Assembly (NCBI GenBank): GCA_041659545.1
Contig: JBAZYB010000120.1
Span: forward strand, 1 to 12,254
Direction of reading: 5' to 3'
Length of the DNA stretch: 12,254 nucleotides
Source of the DNA: Hyphomicrobium_A sp041659545
GTDB taxonomy: Bacteria; Pseudomonadota; Alphaproteobacteria; Rhizobiales; Hyphomicrobiaceae
The number at the start of each line of letters is the position of its first letter. The stretch's first letter is position 1. Shown piece after piece: positions 6,392-12,254 of the stretch. A program made the translations under genes and the position numbers. The notes under the pieces were generated by a model that had not been told where the DNA came from, did no database searches, and was given only the letters and a program-made list of their open reading frames with translations.

Positions 6392-6531
6392 TGTCGTAGC
6401 ACGAAGGGGAGAGCAGAACTCGCGCCGGGGGTGTTCTACCCGTTCCAACGTCCAGAAAGCATTCTACCCAATCGCTGCAGCAGACCCCTCTTCATAGGTG
6501 GGGTATCATCCTGCTGTGGACGGTTTCCGCT

Positions 6532-7044
6532 TCAAGCCTTAGCAGCGAAGGGATGCGTCGCGGAGTTACGCTGGGCAGTGACTTCGGCTGCAGTCGGCTT
6601 GCCGGCAACGGCGCGGGCAATCGATTCCTTCACGGCGCGATAGTTGTAGTCCTGGATCTTCGCGTCGTCGGCAGCTTCCCAGTGAATGAACACGCCGACG
6701 CAGATGAAGATGTCGTCAGCTTCAGAAGCGGGGATCACGCCCTCGGCAACCGAGTCCTGAACGGCCTTAGCGACGCCGTACTGGGCAGGTCCGAACATCT
6801 GAACGGCCTGACGGGCGTCCTTGATGGTGACCTTGTTGTAAAGGATGGTGTTGGGCTTGCAGGGCAGGTTCGGGGCAATGACGGCGAGCAGGGTCGTGAA
6901 GCCGTCCTTGTTGTTCGTCAGCGCGTTGCAGAACGCGACTTCAGCAGCCGAGCCGCGCGGACCCATGAGAAGGTCGATGTGCGCAACTTCGTTTCCGTCG
7001 CCGACGAGCGATTCGCCGAGCAGTACCTTGTTGATCTTGGCCAT
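6532..7044 (-). CDS. fae: Formaldehyde-activating enzyme (5,6,7,8-tetrahydromethanopterin hydro-lyase)
   Basis: This 170-aa protein is nearly colinear with Methylorubrum extorquens Fae. It catalyses condensation of formaldehyde with H4MPT to methylene-H4MPT, the cytoplasmic entry and detoxification step of methylotrophy. Recognisable blocks are LVGDGNEVAHIDLLMGPRGS (13-32) with the catalytic histidine H22, LLAVIAPNLPCKPNT (52-66), KVTIKDARQAVQMFGPAQ (71-88), VGVFIHWEAADDAKIQ (116-131) and the terminal SATHPFAAKA. Length and both ends are standard, so it is intact. A GGGAGAG Shine-Dalgarno stands 8 nt before ATG. It follows the CitG-like gene on the same strand after 203 bp with a hairpin, so it probably has its own promoter, fitting the very high expression usual for fae. 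Confidence 0.98.
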   Translation of the reverse strand: MAKINKVLLGESLVGDGNEVAHIDLLMGPRGSAAEVAFCNALTNNKDGFTTLLAVIAPNLPCKPNTILYNKVTIKDARQAVQMFGPAQYGVAKAVQDSVAEGVIPASEADDIFICVGVFIHWEAADDAKIQDYNYRAVKESIARAVAGKPTAAEVTAQRNSATHPFAAKA

Positions 7045-7247
7045 TCGGGGTCTCTCCCAAGCTATTAAACACCACGAGCACCAGCGCCACCCAGCCTAAG
7101 CCGAGCGCACCGGATTCTGCCCAATTCGAAAAGCCATCCTTTGTTATCTGCGTCCGCGGACAAGGTCCCCGAACCGGTTGGCCGGATAGCGGCGCGCCTT
7201 TAAGCACCGCCACTAGATAGCGCGAGCGAGCTATCGGAGACAAGGGG
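7045..7247 (-). promoter_or_regulatory. fae upstream region (leader and probable promoter)
   Basis: This is the only long same-strand gap in the right-hand cluster. It contains palindromes GTCCGCGGAC (7152-7161), AACCGGTT (7172-7179) and GGCGCGCC (7191-7198) within 50 bp, any of which could be an operator half, although GC-rich DNA makes short palindromes common. I found no -35/-10 pair I trust. A promoter is expected here because fae is normally expressed far above cofactor-biosynthesis genes. Confidence 0.4.
7216..7235 (-). terminator. Hairpin just downstream of the CitG-like gene
   Basis: GATAGC (7216-7221) and GCTATC (7230-7235) form a 6-bp stem with an 8-nt loop, 12 nt after the CitG-like stop on the minus strand. 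There is no U-tract. It may attenuate read-through into the fae leader or protect the upstream mRNA end. Weak evidence. Confidence 0.25.
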
Positions 7248-8111
7248 CTAAGACGCGGTCTCAGCGCTCAATGCGTCGCAGACAAGCGAACTGAAAAGGG
7301 TGGCTACAACGAGATCGGCCGTGGTGCCCGGATTAATGTTGCGGCGCTTCAGATCTGCATCGAATTCGTGCAGTCGACTCATCGCTTTAGGTCCAACGAC
7401 GGGCTGCCAGAGGGGGGTGAGGGCGATGGCTTCCTGCTGGATGTCGTTGGCGACTGCTTCACCATGTTTGCGAACGATGTGGCTGTCCGGAAATTGGGCA
7501 AGATAGGCCATGTGCAGGGTGGTGAGGGCCAAATCGGCGTCGTCGGTCAGAGATCGAGCGCGATTGAGCTCGGGGAGCCCGAAGTCGAAGATGTCAGCGA
7601 ATCCCGTCGTGTAGTTGAGGGCGATGCGGTCGCGATGCGCCGCGAGCTGCATGGCTTCCAGCAGTCCGATCGTCGGCGGCATGGCGACGTCCTGCTCGGG
7701 GGCGGCACCGAGGCCACCGGGGCGTGCTCGGCGGATTGCGGCGTAGACGGCGGCAGCATCCCCGGCATCGAGGCCTGACAGCACGGCCCGGAGGCGGTCG
7801 CGCAAGCTCGATTCCAGTTTCATCTCGGCAGCGGAAGCGATCGGCGCGCAGAGCAGCAAAATGCCGAGGTTGGTATTGCAGCCGGCGGCGGCGAACGAGG
7901 CTTCGAGGGCGCGCAGGACGCGTGTGCCGACTTTTTCTCCGCTGGCGGCGATCCAGGGTGCGGCGGCTTCGGCGCTGGCTTCGAACTGCGCGACCTCCAT
8001 GCCGTGGCCGTCAGCGTGGACGTGGACGTTGCCAGGTTTGAGCGCGGCGAGCTCGGCGCGGCACGCGGCGCGAAAAAGCTCGCCGGTTTGCCTCTCGCTC
8101 AGACGGGGCAT
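7248..8111 (-). CDS. CitG/MdcB-like (triphosphoribosyl-dephospho-CoA synthase family) protein of the H4MPT cluster
   Basis: This 287-aa protein of the COG1767 family corresponds, I believe, to 'orf7' of the M. extorquens C1 cluster. Motifs are LKPGNVHVHADGHGM (24-38), GCNTNLGILLL (78-88), DSHIVRKHG (209-217) and NPGTTADLVVATLF (260-273), matching CitG's KPGLV, GaNTHKG and NPGGxADLLA blocks. True CitG transfers the ribosyl triphosphate of ATP to dephospho-CoA with loss of adenine. No citrate or malonate lyase genes are present, so a ribosyl transfer onto an H4MPT or methanofuran precursor is a reasonable but untested inference. ATG 8111 lies 13 nt inside the upstream ligase gene; the same frame stays open far upstream, but homology starts at this methionine. 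No strong Shine-Dalgarno is seen, consistent with coupling. Confidence 0.85.
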   Translation of the reverse strand: MPRLSERQTGELFRAACRAELAALKPGNVHVHADGHGMEVAQFEASAEAAAPWIAASGEKVGTRVLRALEASFAAAGCNTNLGILLLCAPIASAAEMKLESSLRDRLRAVLSGLDAGDAAAVYAAIRRARPGGLGAAPEQDVAMPPTIGLLEAMQLAAHRDRIALNYTTGFADIFDFGLPELNRARSLTDDADLALTTLHMAYLAQFPDSHIVRKHGEAVANDIQQEAIALTPLWQPVVGPKAMSRLHEFDADLKRRNINPGTTADLVVATLFSSLVCDALSAETAS

Positions 8112-9067
8112 GGTGCCTGTGCGAGCCTGGCTCGCCGATGTTCTGCGATGGCGAGGAGGAAGTCCTCGACGATTGCCTCGGCGATGTCGCGCTCGGTGAC
8201 GCTTTGCAGCCCGCGCCAGGATGGATTGCTGTTCACTTCGAGCACCATCAGGCGACCGTCCGGCGAACGGATGAGATCGACGCCCGCATAGTCGCCGCCG
8301 ATTGCGGCCAGGGCACCACGCGCCAGCTCGGACATTTCCTCGCTCGGCATATGCGCGACGGGTGCGCCGCCAAGGTGGACGTTCGTAATCCAACTGCCGG
8401 CGCGGCGGGCCATGGCGGCGACGACGCGCTCGCGCGTGACGATCACGCGCCAATCCTCGAAGGTGGTGCCAGCGGAGGGCACGAAGTCCTGCAGGTAGTA
8501 GATGTTGTCGGCTGCTTCCGGCGTCGGCAAGGCGGCAACGTCGTCGACACGTAAAAGGCCTTTGCCCTGGGAGCCGAACAGAGGCTTGTAAATAAGCGGC
8601 CGGCCGGCAGATCCTACATATGCCTCGGCCGGCGCATAGCCCTCGACTGTGCGGGTGCGCGGCGTTGGTATGCCCGCCTTGTGCAGCAGGAACGTGGTTG
8701 CCGATTTGTCGACGCAGCGCTCGATGGCGCGGGCGTCGTTCCACACCCTGACGCCGCTGTCACGCAAGGCGTGCAGGATGCCGAGGCGAAACGTGATCTG
8801 CTCCAGTGTGCCGGCGGAAATGGAGCGCACGAAGACAGCGTCAGGCAGGTTGCCGTCGAAGCCGGGAATATCGATGCCGCTGTCGAGGTGGGTGTCGAAG
8901 GAGCAGCGCGGCAGCGACGTGACGACAACATAGGCCCCGCGCGCGCGCAGCGCGTCGGCGAGACGGCGCACGTGCCAGTTACCGCTCTCCTCCTCAAGGA
9001 AGAGAGCGATGCGCAGGCCGCTTGCCTCCGGATCAGCGGAAGCTTTTGTCGACGACGTCTGGAGCAA
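8099..9067 (-). CDS. RimK-family ATP-grasp ligase (MptN-like), alpha-L-glutamate ligase type
   Basis: This 322-aa ATP-grasp protein corresponds, I believe, to 'orf5' of M. extorquens. After a preATP-grasp domain (18-110, LRIALFLEEES) come CVDKSATTFLLHKAGIPTP (118-136) with K121, LIYKPLFGSQGKG (158-170) with nucleotide-binding K161 and the glycine loop, FEDWRVIV (203-210), GVDLI (262-266) and LEVNSNPSWRG (276-286) with metal-binding E277 and N279. The archaeal relative MptN adds glutamate to H4MPT; other RimK proteins polyglutamylate. Here the substrate could be the methylofuran polyglutamate chain or H4MPT. The start is TTG 9067, the only good option, because no ATG or GTG precedes the core. 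This makes a 35-nt overlap with mch and a 13-nt overlap with the CitG-like gene. Confidence 0.85.
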   Translation of the reverse strand: MLQTSSTKASADPEASGLRIALFLEEESGNWHVRRLADALRARGAYVVVTSLPRCSFDTHLDSGIDIPGFDGNLPDAVFVRSISAGTLEQITFRLGILHALRDSGVRVWNDARAIERCVDKSATTFLLHKAGIPTPRTRTVEGYAPAEAYVGSAGRPLIYKPLFGSQGKGLLRVDDVAALPTPEAADNIYYLQDFVPSAGTTFEDWRVIVTRERVVAAMARRAGSWITNVHLGGAPVAHMPSEEMSELARGALAAIGGDYAGVDLIRSPDGRLMVLEVNSNPSWRGLQSVTERDIAEAIVEDFLLAIAEHRRARLAQAPCPV

Positions 9068-10004
9068 GTTCGCCAGCGTGGTAAGAGGTTCCAGTGTCGA
9101 GGTTAGAGATGATTACCTCGGCGGGGCTGAACAGCATGGGGTCGATTTTGTAGAAGTCGCCGCCGGCAGCTGCGAAGATATCTCCGAATGGTTCGCCGTA
9201 TGCGGCGCAAGTGCTCGACGGGAGCTGCTTGGCGAGCTTTTCGGCTGCCTCGTTGCTGCCGCGCACGAACAGCTGGACGCGTCCGCCGTAGATGATGGCG
9301 TCGTTTGTGCGCCCCATCGCTTGCATAAAGTCAGGGACGGGCGGGGCGATTGGCGCCGTGCCGATGCCGTCGACGATATCGTCGAGCGAGAAATGCAGTT
9401 CGTGCGCCTTGTGCAACGCGACTTCGAGCACGCGGGCGGCAATCTGCACCGTGCCAGCGAGACTTCCGGTCGGCGCGAAGAGGATCGTCAGATTCGATGG
9501 CGGGACGCCGCAAGCGGATGCGATGGCGCGCGCGACGGAGGCCGGCGGGGCCTTGTCGCCCTCGATGACCAGCGAGGCCTTGCTATAATGATCGACGTAG
9601 CCGAGGTCTTTGTAGAGCGCCTCAACCCGCGACAGTGCCCGAGCCGGGCCGGAGCCGAGTGCGAAGAAGCCGCTCTCTTGCTCGGTGATCTGCCAGCCGG
9701 CGTACTGGCTGCCAAGACAGGCGATGACCGGGTTGGAGGCGTGTACGGTGACGCCCAACGGCCAGCGCTTGAGGCCAGATGATGTGTGCAGCGCAACGGT
9801 GCCGAGGCCGCCGAGGCAGACTTCCGCGAGCCGGCGGCCGGCTTCGAGTCCACCCGGTACGTGCGCGCCAAGGTCGATGCACCGCTCGCCGGCTTCACCT
9901 GTCGTCACCGAGCAGCGTAGTGCGTCGGCGTCGGCCACGATGCCTTCAACGAGCTTGGCGGCGCGCGCTGAGACGCTCGGGGCCGGGCCGTTGTACTTCT
10001 GCAT
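9033..10004 (-). CDS. mch: Methenyltetrahydromethanopterin cyclohydrolase
   Basis: This 323-aa protein hydrolyses 5,10-methenyl-H4MPT to 5-formyl-H4MPT in the cytosol, the third step of the H4MPT route. Family blocks are EAGRRLAEVCLGGLGTV (54-70), VIACLGSQYAGWQI (93-106), FFALGSGPARAL (113-124), RVLEVALHKAH (191-201) with the R191/E194 pair matching the catalytic R/E of archaeal Mch, DGIGTAPIAPPVPDFMQAMG (212-231), GRTNDAIIYGGRVQLFV (231-247) and DFYKIDPMLFSPAE (283-296). ATG 10004 is chosen for normal family length; GGAG lies 10 nt upstream. The frame is open to 10124, but that part lies within the upstream ATP-grasp gene and does not resemble Mch. It overlaps the upstream gene by 59 nt and the downstream ligase by 35 nt. 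Confidence 0.97.
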   Translation of the reverse strand: MQKYNGPAPSVSARAAKLVEGIVADADALRCSVTTGEAGERCIDLGAHVPGGLEAGRRLAEVCLGGLGTVALHTSSGLKRWPLGVTVHASNPVIACLGSQYAGWQITEQESGFFALGSGPARALSRVEALYKDLGYVDHYSKASLVIEGDKAPPASVARAIASACGVPPSNLTILFAPTGSLAGTVQIAARVLEVALHKAHELHFSLDDIVDGIGTAPIAPPVPDFMQAMGRTNDAIIYGGRVQLFVRGSNEAAEKLAKQLPSSTCAAYGEPFGDIFAAAGGDFYKIDPMLFSPAEVIISNLDTGTSYHAGELAPDVVDKSFR

Positions 10005-11142
10005 TGTCGTTGCGCTCCATATTTCGCGCCTGTCCATACAGCATCTCACCCAGTTCGTCCAAGCGCTGCCGACAACTGTCCAAAGTTGCCTCGGGGGTGG
10101 GGCCGTGGGCGAACACAGTGGCAATCGGGCGGTAGCGGGGAATGCGGCTGCCGGGTGCGGGACGATCGGCGGTCCACGGTGGCCAAGCGAGGTTTCCTAC
10201 GCGCAGTGGGCCCCGATCAGCGTAGAGGATGGCCGCGGCCCGGTGCTCGTCAGGACTGGGTAGCGGCATTAACCGACCGTCGCTGCAGGCGGCGATGTGC
10301 GCCTTGAACAGGGCTCCTGCAGCGTCGTCGAAGATGTCGAGCGTGGCGCTGGGTCGCGGGTTGATCTCGAGGAGGTAGGGGGTTTCGCCGGCAAGGATGA
10401 AGTCGAAGGAGACGAGACCGACGAGGCCGAGTGCTGCGCAGAGCCTCTCTGTCGCGGTGCGCATGGCCGTCTCGATGGCGGGTGCCAGAGATACCGGGCC
10501 AACGGCGCCACCATAGCGATAGGGACGCGGCCCACAGCCGGCCGACCACTGGCGGCTCATTGCGATGACCCGTGCACCCTCGGCACCGGTTAACGCGAGG
10601 ACGGAATAGGGCGTTCCGTCCAACCTGCGCTGATAGTAGCGACGCGTGGTTTGCTCGGCGCCGTCAGCCGGGACGATGTGCGTTCCCCCGCTGCCGCCAA
10701 TGCGCTTCGAGAGCCAGTCGTCTTTCTGCGCTGGTGGTGCGAGGGTCGTCTCGGGATGTGGAATGTCGAGGCTGTCGAGGAGTGTGGTGATTGCGGCCGG
10801 ATCTTTGGCGCGTGCAACGGTGGCGGCGTCGTTGCCGAGCAGGCGATAGCGTCGCGACAGAACGGTGATGAGCTTGGGCCGGTCCTCGAAACCGGATCCA
10901 AACACCAGCCCGATGGGCGGGCGAGAGGTGGTCTGCTCAAGCTGGGCGAGCGCGGAGAGGGTCGGCTTGGTGCGAAAGCCGATGCGCGCTGCATCCGTCA
11001 CACAACGCGCTGCGGCTGCGAGGTCGGCGGTGTCGGTATCACCGAAGGCGTCGGCCACAAGGGGGGCGAAGCCCGCGCGCCGGGCGGAGGCTGCGAGCCC
11101 CCGCCCGGATAGTGCAGCGATCAGAACTGTGTCGCTCGTCAA
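9946..11142 (-). CDS. ATP-grasp domain protein of the H4MPT/methanofuran cluster (COG2232-like)
   Basis: This 398-aa protein is an ATP-grasp carboxylate-amine ligase related to carbamoyl-phosphate synthase/biotin-carboxylase-type proteins, probably the equivalent of 'orf17' of M. extorquens. Visible are SRRYRLLGND (96-105), WLSKRIGGSGGTHI (143-156) with nucleotide-binding K146, a hinge RRYYQRRLDGTPYS (167-180), VSFDFIL (244-250) and LLEINPRPSATLD (257-269) carrying the metal and phosphate ligands E259, N261 and R263. Archaeal MfnD (tyramine-glutamate ligase) is also ATP-grasp, so making the first amide of the methylofuran side chain is a reasonable guess. The start is TTG 11142, sharing TTGA with the mtdB stop. 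The last roughly 24 residues are charged and lie over the start of mch. The fold is firm; the substrate is unknown. Confidence 0.82.
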   Translation of the reverse strand: MTSDTVLIAALSGRGLAASARRAGFAPLVADAFGDTDTADLAAAARCVTDAARIGFRTKPTLSALAQLEQTTSRPPIGLVFGSGFEDRPKLITVLSRRYRLLGNDAATVARAKDPAAITTLLDSLDIPHPETTLAPPAQKDDWLSKRIGGSGGTHIVPADGAEQTTRRYYQRRLDGTPYSVLALTGAEGARVIAMSRQWSAGCGPRPYRYGGAVGPVSLAPAIETAMRTATERLCAALGLVGLVSFDFILAGETPYLLEINPRPSATLDIFDDAAGALFKAHIAACSDGRLMPLPSPDEHRAAAILYADRGPLRVGNLAWPPWTADRPAPGSRIPRYRPIATVFAHGPTPEATLDSCRQRLDELGEMLYGQARNMERNDNAEVQRPGPERLSARRQAR

Positions 11143-12038
11143 GAGGTGAGCGTCCGCGCCAAGTCGAAGGCGGCGCGGAAGTCGTAGTGAACCGGCTTGT
11201 CGGCGCTGATCATGCGTTTGAAGAGGCCCGATTCAGTTTTGTACTTGATGTCGCCGATGGCGAGCGGCCCGACGCCGAGTGCGTTGGAGCCTGGAAGCGG
11301 TGCGCCGTCCATGAACAGTTCCATGCCTTCGACGCCCGGCGGGGGAACGGCGTTGACGTCGGCGACGGCGAGCAGGTTTTTGGCCAGGCCAAGCTCTTCG
11401 GCGCTGATGACCCGTACGCCTGCGGCGGCGGCGGCGAAGATGACCTCAGCGTCGGCGATGATGGCCTGCTTCTGCTCGAGCGTCTCACCGGACTTGGCGA
11501 TGAGGTCGACGCCGAAACGCTGTTTTGAAACCTCGGCAGACTTGATCACGCGGTCGACGCCTCGGTGGGCGACGAGTGTCACCTCTGCGCCTTCCAGCGC
11601 GGCGATGATCGAGGATGCAAAGCCGACGACGCCGGTGGCGCCGAACACGGCGACGCGCGTTCCCTTCCAGCCGCGATTGAACTTGGTGCGAAGGACGCGC
11701 TCGACGCAGGCGACCATGGCGGCGGCGGTTGTGAACGATCCGGCAGGGTCAGCCAACGCGGAAAGTCCGAACGGAGGGACGAGCGCCTTCTGCACGGCCT
11801 CGAGCATGTCGAGGGCGAGGATGGCGTCCTTACCGCCGATGAAGAAGCCGGTGCGCACGCCGTAGTTCGGCGGGCGCGAGAAGATCGCGTCCTGCGTGAG
11901 GGCGGTCACTTCTTCCAACGTGACGTTGATGTAGGGAACGATGACTTTCCAACCGGCATCCGCCGCCATGTTCACGTCGAAGGGGGACATATGCTTCTGC
12001 GGGGAGAGCATGTGCAGAATTGGAGTGGCGTCGCTCAT
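11139..12038 (-). CDS. mtdB: NAD(P)-dependent methylenetetrahydromethanopterin dehydrogenase
   Basis: This 299-aa protein oxidises 5,10-methylene-H4MPT to methenyl-H4MPT with NAD+ or NADP+. It aligns end to end with M. extorquens MtdB: ILHMLSPQKHMSPFDVNMA (7-25) forms the pterin side, DAIFSRPPNYGVRTGFFIGGK (50-70) and DPAGSFTTAAAMVA (97-110) follow, then the Rossmann dinucleotide loop VFGATGVVGFAS (131-142), DVNAVPPPGVEG (227-238) and GVGPLAIGDIKYKTE (255-269). The H4MPT-linked MtdB reading is favoured over the folate-linked MtdA by the HMLSPxKHMSPFDVNMA block and the surrounding genes. AGGAAAG stands 8 nt before ATG 12038. It follows the beta-RFAP synthase gene by 39 bp on the same strand, and its TGA overlaps the next start. 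Confidence 0.96.
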   Translation of the reverse strand: MSDATPILHMLSPQKHMSPFDVNMAADAGWKVIVPYINVTLEEVTALTQDAIFSRPPNYGVRTGFFIGGKDAILALDMLEAVQKALVPPFGLSALADPAGSFTTAAAMVACVERVLRTKFNRGWKGTRVAVFGATGVVGFASSIIAALEGAEVTLVAHRGVDRVIKSAEVSKQRFGVDLIAKSGETLEQKQAIIADAEVIFAAAAAGVRVISAEELGLAKNLLAVADVNAVPPPGVEGMELFMDGAPLPGSNALGVGPLAIGDIKYKTESGLFKRMISADKPVHYDFRAAFDLARTLTS

Positions 12039-12077
12039 GGTTGGTCTTTCCTGGCTCGTTTTGGTTGTGCGTTGTTC

Positions 12078-12254
12078 TTAAGCGCTTGCGTTGCTGAGCT
12101 TCTCGATAGTTGCGCCCCTGTTGCGCCCCTCGGCGATCAGGATCTCGAGACCCTCGGCTCTAGCGAGTTCGATGGAAGAATCATAGAGGTGGCGGGCAAA
12201 TTCCTGCGACGGCGCGAATGCGAAACCGGTCGGGCCCCAGGAGCTTTGGCCGAG
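12078..12254 (-). CDS. Beta-ribofuranosylaminobenzene 5'-phosphate (beta-RFAP) synthase, C-terminal part (5' end beyond window)
   Basis: Translating the minus strand from the window edge gives 58 residues before a TAA, beginning LGQSSWGPTGFAFAPS and including IAEGRNRGA near the end. GQSSWGPTGFAF is the characteristic C-terminal block of bacterial beta-RFAP synthase (GHMP-kinase-like fold). The enzyme condenses p-aminobenzoate with PRPP and releases CO2 and pyrophosphate, the first committed step of the arylamine-ribitol part of H4MPT. Only the tail is visible, so completeness cannot be judged. It is probably upstream of mtdB in the same operon. Confidence 0.85.
   Translation of the reverse strand, partial: LGQSSWGPTGFAFAPSQEFARHLYDSSIELARAEGLEILIAEGRNRGATIEKLSNASA

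Noticed and set aside
6427..6441. A weak GGGT/ACCC hairpin between the HisA-like gene and fae
   Set aside because: Only a 4-bp stem with no T-run on either strand, so not enough to call a fae terminator.
6941..7243. A 100-residue minus-strand frame in the fae leader with a short hydrophobic stretch
   Set aside because: It runs into fae in another frame, has no ribosome site I can see, and its only notable part is about 20 hydrophobic residues from leader sequence.
7248..8744. A 498-residue continuous minus-strand reading frame covering the CitG-like gene
   Set aside because: Only the part from 8111 downward resembles a protein family; the upstream extension lies over the RimK-like gene in another frame and is Arg/His-rich shadow sequence.
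9009..9782. A 257-residue plus-strand frame opposite mch
   Set aside because: It is antisense to well-conserved Mch motifs and has no recognisable domain; long open antisense frames are expected in GC-rich DNA.
10005..10124. A longer N-terminus for mch beginning at 10124
   Set aside because: The extra residues do not resemble Mch and sit over the coding end of the upstream ATP-grasp gene; ATG 10004 gives the normal family length.
11197..11865. A 222-residue plus-strand frame opposite mtdB
   Set aside because: Ser/Ala/Pro-rich shadow of the mtdB codons with no family resemblance.

Overview
The window is a chromosomal block from a GC-rich (roughly 60-65% by eye) methylotrophic alphaproteobacterium. 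The gene content and the sequence of fae, mch and mtdB suggest Hyphomicrobiales, perhaps Hyphomicrobium-like; the genus is an inference. Nearly every gene belongs either to tetrahydromethanopterin (H4MPT)-linked formaldehyde oxidation or to the biosynthesis of its two archaeal-type cofactors, H4MPT and methanofuran/methylofuran. No transposase, integrase, tRNA, rRNA or CRISPR array was seen.

Region 1 (1-4167, plus strand) is a compact gene run. It starts with the 3' end of an ABC transporter ATPase gene. It continues with an MfnB-type furan-phosphate synthase, a FolB-like dihydroneopterin aldolase, an MfnE-like amino-acid-kinase-fold protein, a dihydropteroate-synthase-like protein and a DUF447-type flavin-fold protein. 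ATGA and GTGA start/stop overlaps and a 50-nt overlap point to one translationally coupled operon.

Region 2 (4168-6531) has mixed orientation. A small minus-strand gene of unknown function (66 aa) is followed by a minus-strand MfnF-like protein of the hydantoinase/oxoprolinase fold. That gene diverges, across 71 bp, from a plus-strand HisA-like TIM barrel gene.

Region 3 (6532-12254, minus strand) is read from high to low coordinates. It holds the 3' end of beta-RFAP synthase, mtdB, a COG2232-like ATP-grasp protein, mch, a RimK-like ATP-grasp ligase and a CitG-like protein with several overlapping ends. After a 203-bp gap comes fae, probably with its own promoter.

Working together: Fae condenses formaldehyde with H4MPT, MtdB oxidises methylene-H4MPT, and Mch hydrolyses methenyl-H4MPT to formyl-H4MPT. 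The formyl group would then pass to methanofuran at the Fhc complex, which is not in this window. Beta-RFAP synthase, the DHPS-like protein and the FolB-like aldolase are expected to build H4MPT; the MfnB/E/F homologues and probably an ATP-grasp ligase are expected to build the methanofuran analogue. The CitG-like, HisA-like, DUF447 and second ATP-grasp proteins are conserved companions whose reactions cannot be read from sequence and are the most interesting unknowns here.
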